The notes under the pieces are model-generated. The model saw only the letters and a list, made by a program, of their open reading frames with translations, was not told the DNA's origin and did not search any database. The position numbers and the translations under genes were made by a program. From Platerodrilus igneus (taxonomy: Eukaryota > Arthropoda > Insecta > Coleoptera > Lycidae): a stretch of DNA of 64,000 nt. Below, one piece after another: positions 1 to 9,141 of the stretch. The DNA lies in assembly GCA_036346225.1 (NCBI GenBank), contig JARFIW010001488.1:434001-498000 (forward strand), written 5' to 3'. Positions within the stretch are counted from its first letter, which is position 1, and each line of letters starts with the position of its first letter.

Positions 1-1897
1 CACAGCAAAATCTGTCGAGATGAAGATGCAGGAGTGGGAAAGAGAGTGGGAGAAAGATGCAGCCCTTCTTCCAAAGACAAGCGGAGAAAGAGCATTAGAG
101 CTGAGCGAGGCTCTGTTTGAAATAACAAAGGAGATCGGCAGGCGACAGTCGGAAATGGAGAGATGGAGAGAACGAGAATCAAAAAGAGACGAGAAGAAGA
201 AAAAAGTGGAAGAGGAGCTGCATCTCCTTGCTTCCAAGGGATGCGTCATCCACTTGGTGAGCGGAGAAGCTCTTTCGGTGGAGGAGGTGAGAAGGAGGGT
301 TGTTTCAAGAGAAAGAGTTTCTGTGAGAGAGGAAAGGAAGGAGGGTGAAGAGAGAGAAGAAACCGAGAAAAACATTGCCATTGCAAGAAACGTGAGGGGA
401 GTTTACGCTTCATTCATCTCAAAAAACGATGGGAAGTGCTTTCTCTGCAAAAAGAGCCTTGAGCCAGCGGACAGATACAGAGAGAGGGTGGAGGGCGTGG
501 TCCAGAGGATAGACGAATCAATCGCTCTTCTTGAAGAAAAGAAGGAGGAGCTGACTAGGGAGAGGGAGAAGAGCACAGAAAGAGGAAGAGCTATCTCTGG
601 AATAAAGGCCCTCCTGGAGATAGAAAGCGAAGAGCCACCAGAGCCAACAGATTTTCTTCTTAGGAAGAAAGAGAGGTTGGAGAAGGAGCTCCGTTCGGCT
701 GAATTTTTCCTTTTTCTCGAGAAGAAGAGCCCCTTGCAGGCGATCTTCCTAGAGGTCAGGAAGTTGCTGGGGAAAAGCGAAGAAGCAGGCCAAACTGCAT
801 TGAAATGCAGAAGCGACGCGCTAGCAGAAGAAATGGACAAGCTAAACAGAGACATAGAATCTCTGAAGGCAAGCGAGCACGCTCCTGCCCTTGAGAAGCT
901 GAATCAAGAAAGGGATTCTGGCTTGGCCTTGGCTCTGGAAAAGATTGTTGAGTCTGTTGCAGCTCTCCTGAAGAGGGAAAAAGAACTTCTAATCGAGGAG
1001 AAAAGCATCGAGGTAGGAGAACCCCTTCAGGGCTTACTGGCGAAGAAAAGAGAAGAGCTAGAGAAGGGCAGAAAAGAGATAGAGGAGTGTGTAAGGAGAG
1101 AGGCTCTTTCCGAGCTAGAGCAGAGGAGGATGGCGGATTCTCTGAGGTACATCGACACGTCGGAGGAGCTAGAGCGAGTGAATAACTCTTTTACGGAGGA
1201 GGAGCCTCTGGAGTACCATGCAGAGTACGAGAAAGTGTGTGGGGATGCACACAGGAAGAGAGGGGAGCTTCAGGGGCTAGAGAGGCACTTGGAAGATGTC
1301 CCAGAGGATGAAGACAGGTACAACGAGCTCTTTATTAGAACGCGGATAATGAAAGAAGGGCTGGCAGACATAGAGAAGTACAGGCGAGCCTTGGAGTCTT
1401 CTGTCCTCACCTATCACTCAGAGAAGCTCTTAGAGGTGAATGCGATCGCAAGAGAGCTCTGGGAGAATACCTACAAGGGAGGAGACATAGAGTTTATCAG
1501 GATAGATGCGGCGGAAAAAGCGTACTCTCTCGTGATGGGGAAGCTGGGGGCAGAGCTAGAGATGCGTGGAAGAGTAAGTGCGGGACAAAAAATGCTTGCG
1601 TCGCTTGTAGTGCGGCTGGCACTTGCCGAGGCCTTTGGAATGGAGTGTGGGGCACTGGCCCTGGATGAGCCGACGACTAACATGGACAGAGAAAACATAC
1701 AGGGGTTTGCAGAGTCGCTGGCCCGTCTGCTGGAGAGGAAGAGGAGTGGGAATAAGCTCCAGCTGATTGTAATCACGCACGACGAGGAATTTGTATCAGG
1801 GCTCCTTAGAAGAGGATGTGCCGAGAATTACTATAGGGTAGAAAGGGACTCCCAGGGGAAGTCCACCATCAGAAGATTTGTCATATCTGAGAGATAG
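1..1897 (+). CDS. RAD50: Rad50 DNA-repair ATPase, C-terminal part (5' end outside window)
   Basis: Rad50 is the SMC-like ATPase of the Mre11-Rad50 complex, which tethers and processes DNA double-strand breaks in the nucleus. The frame is open back to the first bases of the window, so the N-terminal Walker A half is missing from view. What is seen: long Glu/Lys/Arg-rich coiled coil, a zinc-hook CxxC (CFLC near residue 142 counted from the ATG at 20), a second coiled coil, then the C-terminal head with the signature region SAGQKMLASL, Walker B (ALALDEPTTNMD) and the D/H-loop region (VITHDEEFV). These C-terminal motifs match Rad50 rather than condensin or cohesin SMCs. It converges on the next gene with a 121-base gap. 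Confidence 0.93.
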   Translation, partial: TAKSVEMKMQEWEREWEKDAALLPKTSGERALELSEALFEITKEIGRRQSEMERWRERESKRDEKKKKVEEELHLLASKGCVIHLVSGEALSVEEVRRRVVSRERVSVREERKEGEEREETEKNIAIARNVRGVYASFISKNDGKCFLCKKSLEPADRYRERVEGVVQRIDESIALLEEKKEELTREREKSTERGRAISGIKALLEIESEEPPEPTDFLLRKKERLEKELRSAEFFLFLEKKSPLQAIFLEVRKLLGKSEEAGQTALKCRSDALAEEMDKLNRDIESLKASEHAPALEKLNQERDSGLALALEKIVESVAALLKREKELLIEEKSIEVGEPLQGLLAKKREELEKGRKEIEECVRREALSELEQRRMADSLRYIDTSEELERVNNSFTEEEPLEYHAEYEKVCGDAHRKRGELQGLERHLEDVPEDEDRYNELFIRTRIMKEGLADIEKYRRALESSVLTYHSEKLLEVNAIARELWENTYKGGDIEFIRIDAAEKAYSLVMGKLGAELEMRGRVSAGQKMLASLVVRLALAEAFGMECGALALDEPTTNMDRENIQGFAESLARLLERKRSGNKLQLIVITHDEEFVSGLLRRGCAENYYRVERDSQGKSTIRRFVISER

Positions 1898-2018
1898 AGC
1901 ACTTTTCCGCAAGAAAGGAGCGGATACTCTGTCCGGCTTCTTTTCGCCTCTCTTTCCGGAATCTTGCTGTCGGTTTATGCTGCTCTATCCAGCGTTAGCC
2001 ATCTTCTATCTATCTTCT

Positions 2019-2609
2019 TTAATACTTCCTATCAAGAAGCCTGTTCTTCGCTGAGACAGAGAGAGAAAACTCCAGCTGCGTGCTTCCTCTGTCTCTCCTT
2101 CTCTCTCCCTTCTCGCCACTTTCCGCAACTGGAGGCAGCACGGTGGGCAGTTCTCCTACTTCTTCTTCACTCAGCGACAATTCATCCGCACTTTCGTCCC
2201 CACTCTGCTCCACAATTTCTTCCATGCCCGCGCCACTTTCCCCGCCTAGGCTTTCTTCGCTCTCACTCGCACTCTCGCTCTCTAGGACTAGGAGCCTTCT
2301 TTTCTTAGGGCGGGGCTTCTCTACTTGCTCAGATGCCTTATATGCCATAACGGGAGTAAGCATTTCTAGAAGGCTTGCATCCTCTACAAAGCTTTCTTCC
2401 TTCTTTTCTTCTACCTGCTCTTTCTTTGCATGTCCTAGAGTTACTCCGCCCTTTAGAAGAGAGAGCACTCTCCTGGCAGAGGCCTCTGCTCTAAGCTCTT
2501 TTCTTGTCTTACTGCGGATTACCTCGTACCTCTCCAGAGCCTCGCTCTTCATGTAGCGCAGATTTTCATCCGCCCTCTGTCCTATAAACTCCTCGAGCTC
2601 CCGCTGCAT
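2019..2609 (-). CDS. hypothetical acidic, low-complexity protein (196 aa)
   Basis: I do not recognise this protein. The N-terminal third is charged and probably helical, a KKRR-type basic patch (possible nuclear signal) lies near residue 104, and the second half is rich in Ser and Glu (SESASESEES-like stretches). The ATG is preceded by an A/T-rich element shared with the divergent FIGNL1 gene only 12 bases away, which supports this frame over the overlapping plus-strand ORF. A nuclear or chromatin-associated role would be a guess from composition only. Confidence 0.6.
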   Translation of the reverse strand: MQRELEEFIGQRADENLRYMKSEALERYEVIRSKTRKELRAEASARRVLSLLKGGVTLGHAKKEQVEEKKEESFVEDASLLEMLTPVMAYKASEQVEKPRPKKRRLLVLESESASESEESLGGESGAGMEEIVEQSGDESADELSLSEEEVGELPTVLPPVAESGEKGERRRDRGSTQLEFSLSVSAKNRLLDRKY

Positions 2610-2621
2610 AATTTATTTTCT
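2610..2621. promoter_or_regulatory. 12-base bidirectional start region with AATTTATTTT
   Basis: Two divergent ATGs (2609 minus, 2622 plus) are separated by twelve bases of A/T-rich sequence. The AAATTT-like composition directly next to start codons recurs at many genes in the window and probably acts as the core promoter/initiator; that role is inferred. Confidence 0.45.
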
Positions 2622-4040
2622 ATGGAGGAGAGCTTCTTCAAGCTCCAGGAGATCCTGGAAGAGCTAGGAGGAGCAATGCAAGAGGCAGAGGAGCGCGAGG
2701 ATGCAGCCATCCACAGAGACATTTGTTATGCGCACTTCGTGGAAGAGGCGCACGAGAAAAGAGAGAATATTCCTTTTGTACACGAATACAGAAGCAGCAG
2801 AGCGGTTCCTCTTTCAGAGATAGAGCAGATATTGTCCCCAAAACAGGCGCCTCAGCGAATCTCAGGAGAGGTTCCCAGAAACGCTACCCAAATAAACGCC
2901 TCCTCAACATTCTATTCTAGTGCTTCAGGACTAGGCAAATTCCTAAAGCAGCACAAAAACAGCGAGCAAGAAGAAAACATAAGCATAAACGGAGGGACGG
3001 GCTTTAAGTGTGAGCAGGCTAGAGGAAAGGCTAAGGAAGCAAGGAGTGAGAGAAGCAAGGAAGAAAGCCCATTTAGAACGGCAGCAGAGATGGCTGGACT
3101 AGAAAAAAAGAGCGTAAAGAAGAAAGGAGAGAGCAAGGGGGAAGAGCTGGATCCAGAAAGCAATCTAGAGCCAAGGCTCATAGAAATGATAAAAAACGAA
3201 GTCGCCACCCCCGACGACCCTGTTTCCTGGGACGACATAGCGGGCCTTTCCTCCACAAAAAAGTCAATCAGGGAAGTTGTCATCTGGCCGCTTCTCAGAC
3301 CAGACATCTTTAAAGGACTCAGAGGGCCTCCAAAAGGGCTGCTCCTCTTCGGCCCTCCTGGAACAGGGAAAACCCTCATTGGGAGATGCATTGCCAGCCA
3401 GTCTAACTCCACATTCTACTCGATCAGCGCATCATCACTCACCTCCAAGTGGGTGGGAGAGGCGGAGAAGACAGTTAGGGCTCTCTTCTACGTAGCAAAA
3501 AGCTCCAGTCCCTCTGTCGTATTTATTGACGAAATAGACTCTCTTCTCATGCAGAGAACAGAGGGAGAAAACGAGGGAACCAGGAGAATTAAGACGGAGT
3601 TCCTGGTCCAAATGGACGGCGTAAAAGGGTCTTCAGGTGTTCTCGTGATAGGGGCCACCAACAGACCCAAGGAGATAGACGAGGCGGCTAGAAGAAGGTT
3701 TGTCAAGAGGCTTTATGTTCCGCTGCCCGATAAGGAAGGAAGGGGAGTCATGGTCAGAAAGCTCCTGCAGGAAGAGGCAGAGCTTACAGAAGAAGAGATA
3801 GAAAGGATAGCAGGGGAAACGGAGGGGTACTCTGGGTCTGACCTCTTCAACCTCTGCAGAGAAGCGGCCATGGAGCCAGTGAGGGAGGCTGGGTCAATCG
3901 AGTCTCTGGCAGACAGATTTGTTCTAAGGAAGATTTGCCTAAGAGACCTGCTCAAGGGAATGCTCCAGATCAGGAAGAGCGTCTCCGAGAAGGAGGTAAG
4001 CTCTTACGAAGAGTGGAACAAGCGGTTTGGCTCCTCCTAG
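2622..4040 (+). CDS. FIGNL1: FIGNL1-type AAA ATPase (fidgetin/katanin/spastin clade)
   Basis: Meiotic-clade AAA ATPase of 472 aa. The first ~190 residues are low-complexity. The single AAA module follows, with the FIGNL1 hallmark WDDIAG, Walker A GPPGTGKT near residue 245, SISASSLTSKWVGE (pore-loop region), Walker B VVFIDEID near residue 300, sensor 1 ATNRP and the EIDEAARRRFVKR block. These blocks resemble fidgetin-like 1 more than katanin p60 or spastin. Family knowledge: FIGNL1 disassembles Rad51 filaments, and relatives sever microtubules; which applies here cannot be read from sequence. It shares its start region with the minus gene at 2609 and converges with the HAP3-like gene with 2 bases between. 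Confidence 0.88.
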   Translation: MEESFFKLQEILEELGGAMQEAEEREDAAIHRDICYAHFVEEAHEKRENIPFVHEYRSSRAVPLSEIEQILSPKQAPQRISGEVPRNATQINASSTFYSSASGLGKFLKQHKNSEQEENISINGGTGFKCEQARGKAKEARSERSKEESPFRTAAEMAGLEKKSVKKKGESKGEELDPESNLEPRLIEMIKNEVATPDDPVSWDDIAGLSSTKKSIREVVIWPLLRPDIFKGLRGPPKGLLLFGPPGTGKTLIGRCIASQSNSTFYSISASSLTSKWVGEAEKTVRALFYVAKSSSPSVVFIDEIDSLLMQRTEGENEGTRRIKTEFLVQMDGVKGSSGVLVIGATNRPKEIDEAARRRFVKRLYVPLPDKEGRGVMVRKLLQEEAELTEEEIERIAGETEGYSGSDLFNLCREAAMEPVREAGSIESLADRFVLRKICLRDLLKGMLQIRKSVSEKEVSSYEEWNKRFGSS

Positions 4041-4042
4041 CC

Positions 4043-4402
4043 TCAGTCGATTTGGTCCTCCTCTTCAAACCAGGACTCTCGCATCCGCTCCATCTTTGCC
4101 CCTGCCTTGAATCTCTGGAGACACTTTCTTCCTGCCTCGGCATGGTAGGGCATGCCCAGCTGGTCCATGGCATTAATCAGGTCTTCCCCAGTCAGGGTCT
4201 TCCGCCTTTCAACCTGGCAAAGCTCTTGCGCCTTGCATGTGACGAATGCAATAAACTCAGAAGACGCCTTTTGCATCAAGTCTTTTGCATCCTTGGATAT
4301 TTTGGCGCTCACGGGTATGGGCTTCTTCATTATGTTGGCCACATTTGCCACAGGGAGCAGCCTGTCGCTGGGCTTAGTGAACTCCACCGCCTTCTTTTCC
4401 AT
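4043..4402 (-). CDS. HAP3: NF-YB / HAP3-like CCAAT-binding histone-fold protein
   Basis: Histone-fold subunit of the CCAAT-binding factor NF-Y (119 aa). The block DRLLPVANVANIMKK followed by KISKDAKDLMQKASSEFI and RRKTLTGEDLINAM is the NF-YB/HAP3 histone fold; in NF-Y it pairs with NF-YC/HAP5 and binds DNA with NF-YA. I start at the ATG at 4402 because the longer open frame runs toward the 5S rRNA gene and its extra residues are not NF-YB-like. Dr1 or Dpb4-type proteins are the alternatives, but the residues favour NF-YB. The C-terminus is short and acidic. Confidence 0.82.
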   Translation of the reverse strand: MEKKAVEFTKPSDRLLPVANVANIMKKPIPVSAKISKDAKDLMQKASSEFIAFVTCKAQELCQVERRKTLTGEDLINAMDQLGMPYHAEAGRKCLQRFKAGAKMERMRESWFEEEDQID

Positions 4403-4527
4403 CAAGAAAACACCATGCAAGCTATTTACAAAGCGTCTCCAGGAGAGAAAAATAAGCAAGAAGTGCAGGCTGGATGCCTGCGCGCCAGATAATATTTTTA
4501 TGTTTACCATGTGCCTTGGAGGCAGCT

Positions 4528-4641
4528 GTACGGCCATATGCACAGATAAGCACCGGATCCCGTTCGATCTCCGAAGTTAAGCCTGTGACAGCCTTGTCAG
4601 TACTGCGATGGGAGACCGCGTGGGAACGCAGGGTGCCGTAC
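4528..4641 (+). rRNA. 5S ribosomal RNA
   Basis: The termini GTACGGC (4528-4534) and GCCGTAC (4635-4641) form a perfect 7-bp helix I. The interior carries the 5S signature CCCGTTCGATCTCCGAAGTTAAGC (region 4559-4582) and GCGATGGGAGACCGCGTGGGAA near the 3' side, matching conserved loops A-E. Length about 114-118 nt, followed at once by T5. It stands alone, not beside other rRNAs, as is common in eukaryotes with dispersed 5S genes. Confidence 0.95.
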
Positions 4642-4646
4642 TTTTT
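4642..4646 (+). terminator. Pol III T5 terminator of 5S rRNA
   Basis: Five T residues directly follow helix I of the 5S gene, as expected for RNA polymerase III termination. Confidence 0.8.
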
Positions 4647-4875
4647 GCCCTCTAATTAGAGCTCCACATAGGGCACAAATGGGTTATTTAAAGAAGCCCT
4701 TGAAAATATCTAGTTGTCCATAGAGTCTATTCCACAATACAATCGGTTTGCAGATACAGAGCAGCACTGTTTATTGGCTGTTTGGGGCTAACACTCTCCA
4801 ATAGAAGTCCTCCAATAAAAATATGTTCTGGACATAAATGTTTATTTAAGTTAAAAAATTTGCAGAAGCTCATTT

Positions 4876-5520
4876 ATGCCATCATTATTCCTATACATAG
4901 GAGGACTCTTCACAGTAGCCACAATCGGAACAGGAGGAGCATATTATTCAGGATTTCTGTCTTCTGCACCTCCTGCACCTATAGAAACTAAGAGTAAGAT
5001 GCTGGAGCTAGCCAAGAACTACAAGTATTATCTCGAAAAAACATGGTCCTTCCTGAAAGACAATGAGGTAGAATGCCTGGCAATCTCTCTGTTCCTCGTG
5101 GGTCTTCTGGTTATATTCCTTGTCTACAGGGGTCTTACCAGACAGCGACACACCGAGGGAAAGAACAAGAGCTCTTCTCTCCGAAAACTACAAAATCTTA
5201 TGTTAGCGCAAAATCTACAGCAGTCATCGGGAGGCCACGAGAAGGGATCAACTGCCTTCATAATAGAGGAAGATGGGGAAATAGTGTTTCTCCAGACTAA
5301 ACAGCCGATAGAGACAGAGTCAAGGAGGGGGAGAACGAGAGCACCTCGAGCTGGAGATACGGCAGCTAAGAAAAAGGACGTGGGTCTACATAAAAGAGCC
5401 CTGAAGCCTCTTGGAACCTTTCTTGACAATGCTAAAGGAGCATTCAAGAAGTACATGGACAAGCGGCCCGCAAAAGCCGACGAGACTGAGTATATAGCGT
5501 ATATCACTCAGCGTGCTTAG
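4876..5520 (+). CDS. hypothetical two-pass membrane protein (214 aa)
   Basis: Unrecognised. A hydrophobic N-terminal stretch (residues ~3-28, possibly signal peptide or anchor) is followed by a Lys/Tyr-rich spacer, a clear membrane segment at about residues 68-86 (CLAISLFLVGLLVIFLVY) and a basic cytoplasm-like tail with Lys/Arg clusters. The ATG follows an A/T-rich tract containing AAAAAATTTG. The 230 bases between it and the 5S gene hold no convincing gene. ER or plasma-membrane location is inferred only. Confidence 0.62.
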   Translation: MPSLFLYIGGLFTVATIGTGGAYYSGFLSSAPPAPIETKSKMLELAKNYKYYLEKTWSFLKDNEVECLAISLFLVGLLVIFLVYRGLTRQRHTEGKNKSSSLRKLQNLMLAQNLQQSSGGHEKGSTAFIIEEDGEIVFLQTKQPIETESRRGRTRAPRAGDTAAKKKDVGLHKRALKPLGTFLDNAKGAFKKYMDKRPAKADETEYIAYITQRA

Positions 5521-5572
5521 AAGTTCCCGATTCCCGAGAGCCCCACAATTAAAAATCTCATATGAGCTTCTT

Positions 5573-7132
5573 TTACTTAGACGAGCTAATTACGCCATCT
5601 ACCCTCAAGATCAGAATGGCTCCTTCGATGGCTGCCTTGACGCACTGCTCTTTGACCAAAACAGACTCCCAGACAGAGACCTCTCCTATCTCCCCCGTCT
5701 CTCCATTCACCCCCACTTTTTCTGAGAGCCCGTTTCTGGCCTCCAGCTCAGCCATAGCCCTAGAAGGGTTTGTGCACCCGCTGTTGGCTAGAAGTATCCC
5801 TGGAATAGTCTTGAGCGCCTTGGAGACCGCCAGAAACACTTTCCGCTCCTTTTCGTTTCTGAACTTTTCTTTTTCCAGAGAGAGGGCCATGCTCATTTCT
5901 GCTGCGCCTGCCCCCGCAACAACTGAGCTGGAAAGTGCCATATTTCTTGCTATTCCCAGGGCATCCTGAAGGTTTCTCTCCAGCTCGTTCAGGATGTCTT
6001 TAGAGGGGCCTCTCAGGAGAATGGAGCATGCCTTGGGGATGGTGCACTCAGCAAAACTACAAAAGAACTCTTCTCCGATTCTAGAGCACTTAAACAGGCC
6101 ACACCTCCCCAGCTTAGCTGCATCTGCATCCTCTGCCCTCGAGATTATCTGTGCCCCTGTCGCCTTGCTTATCCTGTTGTTTTCGCTCTTCTTGACTCTT
6201 CTGATGACCGAAACATTTCTCGCAGCGAAATAGGCGACGGCGTTGTCGCAGACCCCCTTTTCAGAAACAATTACATCTGGGTCGCATCTCAGTAGGCAAT
6301 CGCAGGCCTTCTTCACTTGCTCTTCCTCCTGGACCAGAGCTTTCTCAAATGCGTCTCCCGAGTGCATTTCTATTGTCATGTGGTTTTCTCCTTTCCTGTA
6401 CTCCAGAGGAAAGTCAATGAGAAGAACCTTAGCCTCTCTTATCTCCCTTCGCATGGAGGGGGAGAGGACTTCCTTGCTTACGACCACGCCGTCGAGCATT
6501 CTGCTCTCACTCACCTCTCCTCCGGGAATCTTCTCGATCTTCAGGTTGTGCTTTATGTCGCAGCGCATCTTCTTGTCTTCCACGACCTTAATGACCTCTA
6601 TTGCCTTGAGAGCCATCTCTTCTACGCCAAGAAGCTCTCTGCTGAGCTTAGTTCCGACTCCACACCTCACTACCTCCTCCAAGACTTTGTCTCCCAGCCT
6701 TTTTTTGAGCAAAGAAGAGTCAAAAGAAATCTTTTTTAGGTGGAGCAAAAGAAGATCCATGGCCCTCTTTAGATGCTCCCCTATGACCACAGGATGCAGC
6801 TCCTTCAGAAGCGCGCCTGTCTCTTGGAGTATCTCTGACGCGAGAATGACGACCGAGGTGGTTCCGTCTCCCACCTCCTCGCTCTGGGTGCGTGCCAGCT
6901 CCACCAGAGACTTGATGGCAGGATGGGTTACCTCCATTTCTCTCAGGACAGAGTTTCCATCGTTGGTCAGCTCCATGGAGCCTATTTGCGTAAGTATCAT
7001 CTTAATCATGGCCCTGGGCCCCAAGCAAGTCTTGACAAGAGAGCTCAGCACGCCTGCTGCTCTTATGTTTTCCTGCTGCGTCTGGTGAGGCTCTTCTTTC
7101 TTTAGAACCGTCAGATTCACCACCCTCTGCAT
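5573..7132 (-). CDS. CCT3: CCT/TRiC chaperonin subunit gamma
   Basis: Group II chaperonin subunit that folds actin and tubulin in the cytosolic CCT ring. The 519-aa protein shows TCLGPRAMIKMIL, TNDGNSVLREM, the ATP-site motif EVGDGTTS near residue 88 and the C-terminal VAGAGAAEM block. The N-terminal half aligns by eye with the gamma subunit (CCT3), in particular HPAIKSLVELARTQ. Length is slightly under the usual ~540 aa. The ATG is preceded by AATAAAAA. It is divergent from the TCP10-like gene with 29 bases between starts. Confidence 0.92.
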   Translation of the reverse strand: MQRVVNLTVLKKEEPHQTQQENIRAAGVLSSLVKTCLGPRAMIKMILTQIGSMELTNDGNSVLREMEVTHPAIKSLVELARTQSEEVGDGTTSVVILASEILQETGALLKELHPVVIGEHLKRAMDLLLLHLKKISFDSSLLKKRLGDKVLEEVVRCGVGTKLSRELLGVEEMALKAIEVIKVVEDKKMRCDIKHNLKIEKIPGGEVSESRMLDGVVVSKEVLSPSMRREIREAKVLLIDFPLEYRKGENHMTIEMHSGDAFEKALVQEEEQVKKACDCLLRCDPDVIVSEKGVCDNAVAYFAARNVSVIRRVKKSENNRISKATGAQIISRAEDADAAKLGRCGLFKCSRIGEEFFCSFAECTIPKACSILLRGPSKDILNELERNLQDALGIARNMALSSSVVAGAGAAEMSMALSLEKEKFRNEKERKVFLAVSKALKTIPGILLANSGCTNPSRAMAELEARNGLSEKVGVNGETGEIGEVSVWESVLVKEQCVKAAIEGAILILRVDGVISSSK

Positions 7133-7161
7133 TTTTTATTCCAGGAAAAGAAAATTTAAAG

Positions 7162-7566
7162 ATGGAAGGCGTTCTCAGGGCAAGGGTGGAGTTTATAGAC
7201 GGCATAGTGGAGAGAATGAAGGGAGGAGAAAGCCTCTCTGTTGTGGACTTGCTGAAGGAAGAGGTAAGGAAGCTGCAAAGACTGAATAGAGAGTACGAGA
7301 ATGCTCTTAGAAAGAAGTCCGTGGTAAGCAAGGAGGAGGCAGACGGCAAGTGCAGGTACAGGCTGAGTGACGGGTCCTTATATATGGTAAACAAGAAGAA
7401 GGGATACAAGTGTCTCTATGACGAGGCTACGAAAGTAGCAATCTACGAGTTTAGCAATGGACAGGTGGAGCGCACATTTCCAGGAGGCGTGAAAGAGATC
7501 AGGTGTGTGGACGGAAAAGTAGTTATAAAGAGCGGGGAAGGCGATTACGACTTCCTAACAGCATAG
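7162..7566 (+). CDS. TCP10/CPAP (SAS-4) G-box-like protein
   Basis: A 134-aa protein: an N-terminal amphipathic coiled coil (to residue ~50), then short beta repeats of the type YEFSNGQVERTFPGGVKEI. This is the pattern of the C-terminal domain of TCP10 and CPAP/CENPJ/SAS-4 (xxxxNGxxExxxPDGxxEI), which forms an open single-layer beta-sheet binding STIL/Ana2. Here only about two to three repeat units are present. Centrosomal function is known for the family; microsporidia lack centrioles, so a spindle-pole-plaque role is only an inference. The start follows GAAAATTTAAAG. Confidence 0.6.
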   Translation: MEGVLRARVEFIDGIVERMKGGESLSVVDLLKEEVRKLQRLNREYENALRKKSVVSKEEADGKCRYRLSDGSLYMVNKKKGYKCLYDEATKVAIYEFSNGQVERTFPGGVKEIRCVDGKVVIKSGEGDYDFLTA

Positions 7567-7629
7567 AAAGCAAGAAGGATGTGTCTTCCAGCTCAGCAGT
7601 GCCTAGAAAAGGTCTTAGGGAGAAACAGG

Positions 7630-8331
7630 CTAGTCGCTCTTGTCTTTTGGCTTGTCTCTTGACCTGGGTTTAAACATGAGGTGCGAAACAATTCTGACTA
7701 AGAGGTCCTGGACAGACAGAGGAAGCACTTCTAGGAGCACGGCTGCTCTGAAAATAAAGGGAATGTACATTCTCTGCCGCTGGCTCTCCAGCAGAGAGAC
7801 CACGCGCTCTGACACATGCTCCACATCCATGCAGAATAGATTTTTTACCTCCGGAAACAGAGACGTGTTGAACTTGTAAGGAAACACCTCCTGCACTAGG
7901 ACTCCCTCTCTCCTCATCGAAGAAAAAAGAGACCTCATGAAGGCCTTGCTGGAGCAATAGAGCGCAGCGCCAGGAAAGGAAGCCATAGAGAGGACGCTAT
8001 TTATAAAAATAATTCTCTTGCAGGAGGACTCCCTAACCAGCAGAACATGGGAGAGCAAATTCACATTGAGGTAAGACAGAATCTCGAGGCGAGGAATGGA
8101 GGAAAGAGGAGAGAATCCGTTGAATGATGCGTGGTTCAAGATGAGGACATCGCATTCTATCTTGGGGAGAGCCTCCAGGCTACTGAAGTCGTGGTGGATA
8201 AATCTGCATCTGTCAGGAAGCACCTCAGGATGCGCTCTGTCGACCAGAATCACGTCGTCTCCTCTCGCCAACAATCTCTTTGCAATAGACCATCCAAGAC
8301 CTCTCGCCCCCCCAGTTACACAACAAAGCAT
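7630..8331 (-). CDS. short-chain dehydrogenase/reductase, membrane-associated
   Basis: SDR enzyme (233 aa). Seen: the NAD(P)-binding TGGARGLG at the very N-terminus, the NNAG-equivalent NHA (LILNHASFN), the catalytic Ser in FINSVLSMASF and the active-site YCSSK (YxxxK). A hydrophobic C-terminal segment (AAVLLEVLPLSVQDLLVRIV) suggests ER association. Candidate activities are 3-ketosphinganine reductase (TSC10-like) or another lipid ketoreductase; the sequence does not decide. The start is the ATG at 8331; five upstream codons are open only by way of TTG. Confidence 0.72.
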   Translation of the reverse strand: MLCCVTGGARGLGWSIAKRLLARGDDVILVDRAHPEVLPDRCRFIHHDFSSLEALPKIECDVLILNHASFNGFSPLSSIPRLEILSYLNVNLLSHVLLVRESSCKRIIFINSVLSMASFPGAALYCSSKAFMRSLFSSMRREGVLVQEVFPYKFNTSLFPEVKNLFCMDVEHVSERVVSLLESQRQRMYIPFIFRAAVLLEVLPLSVQDLLVRIVSHLMFKPRSRDKPKDKSD

Positions 8332-8551
8332 TTGTTGCAGGGGCAAGCACAGGAAAGGAAATTAGCAGAGAGTTGATTTTGCCAAAAGTACCAGAAAAAG
8401 CCTGTTGTGGAGGCTTTATGGACGATTATTAGGCATCTCTCAGAGTGCTGTTCTGATTGGATGGGAGAGCGCAGGCAGAGGGCCGAGGAAAACTATTGGC
8501 TAGCTCGCCAAAAGATGCCTAAAAAGAAGAATTTTTTACAAATTCATTACA

Positions 8552-8971
8552 ATGAGCTTAGCATCACAGAAATCAGGAGGATCGAAGACAATTATAGCCT
8601 CAGTTATTCTCTCAGCACTGACGCTAGTGGGAGCGTACTTCGTTGCAGACTACAGAATAGCGGTGCACGAAAAGAGTATCGGGGGGCAGCGCCTTACCTT
8701 CATGGGGTCTTCCACGGGATACGAGGCAGAAGGGGCTTCTCCCTCGGCGCCTCCAATGGAGATGGAGATGGGAGAAATGTTCGCAGCCTTTTCTGTGACT
8801 GTAAACGAGATGTTTGCAGCAATGAATGCAGAGATGGCCCTGCAGAAGCAGAAACATGCCGACCTGTCAGCACACGTAGAAGATATCCAGCAGCTTCTTT
8901 ACGAACTGAGCAGCCTCGTCAATAACACAAAAGCACTTGTGGAGAGGCAGTTAGATGAAGAGCAAGTCTAA
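8552..8971 (+). CDS. hypothetical small membrane protein (139 aa)
   Basis: Unrecognised. One membrane segment near residues 13-31 (TIIASVILSALTLVGAYFVA) after a Ser/Lys-rich N-terminus, then a Met/Glu-rich stretch and a helical, coiled-coil-like C-terminal half. It could be type II membrane-anchored or secreted. The start follows ATTTTTTACAAATTC, the usual A/T element. An overlapping longer frame (8407-8925) lacks these features and was not chosen. Confidence 0.58.
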   Translation: MSLASQKSGGSKTIIASVILSALTLVGAYFVADYRIAVHEKSIGGQRLTFMGSSTGYEAEGASPSAPPMEMEMGEMFAAFSVTVNEMFAAMNAEMALQKQKHADLSAHVEDIQQLLYELSSLVNNTKALVERQLDEEQV

Positions 8972-9141
8972 GCAAATAAAGAGGCGTTCCTTCTTAGCTC
9001 GCGCTTGCCATTTCCATAGTTCTCTTTTTGTTATACTTGCAGTGCCTTCCTCTAGAAAGTTTTCTTCCTTAACAGGAAGATGCCCTCAGCCTGTTATGTC
9101 ATTCTCAATGAGATTATGGTTGTATCAATCGTAATTATGAA

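Noticed and set aside
5562..7088. Long plus-strand frames across CCT3 (up to 281 aa)
   Set aside because: Ser/Arg-rich antisense shadows of a clearly conserved gene.
8407..8925. Plus-strand frame of 172 aa
   Set aside because: No domain; the overlapping 8552-8971 frame has the start context and a membrane segment.
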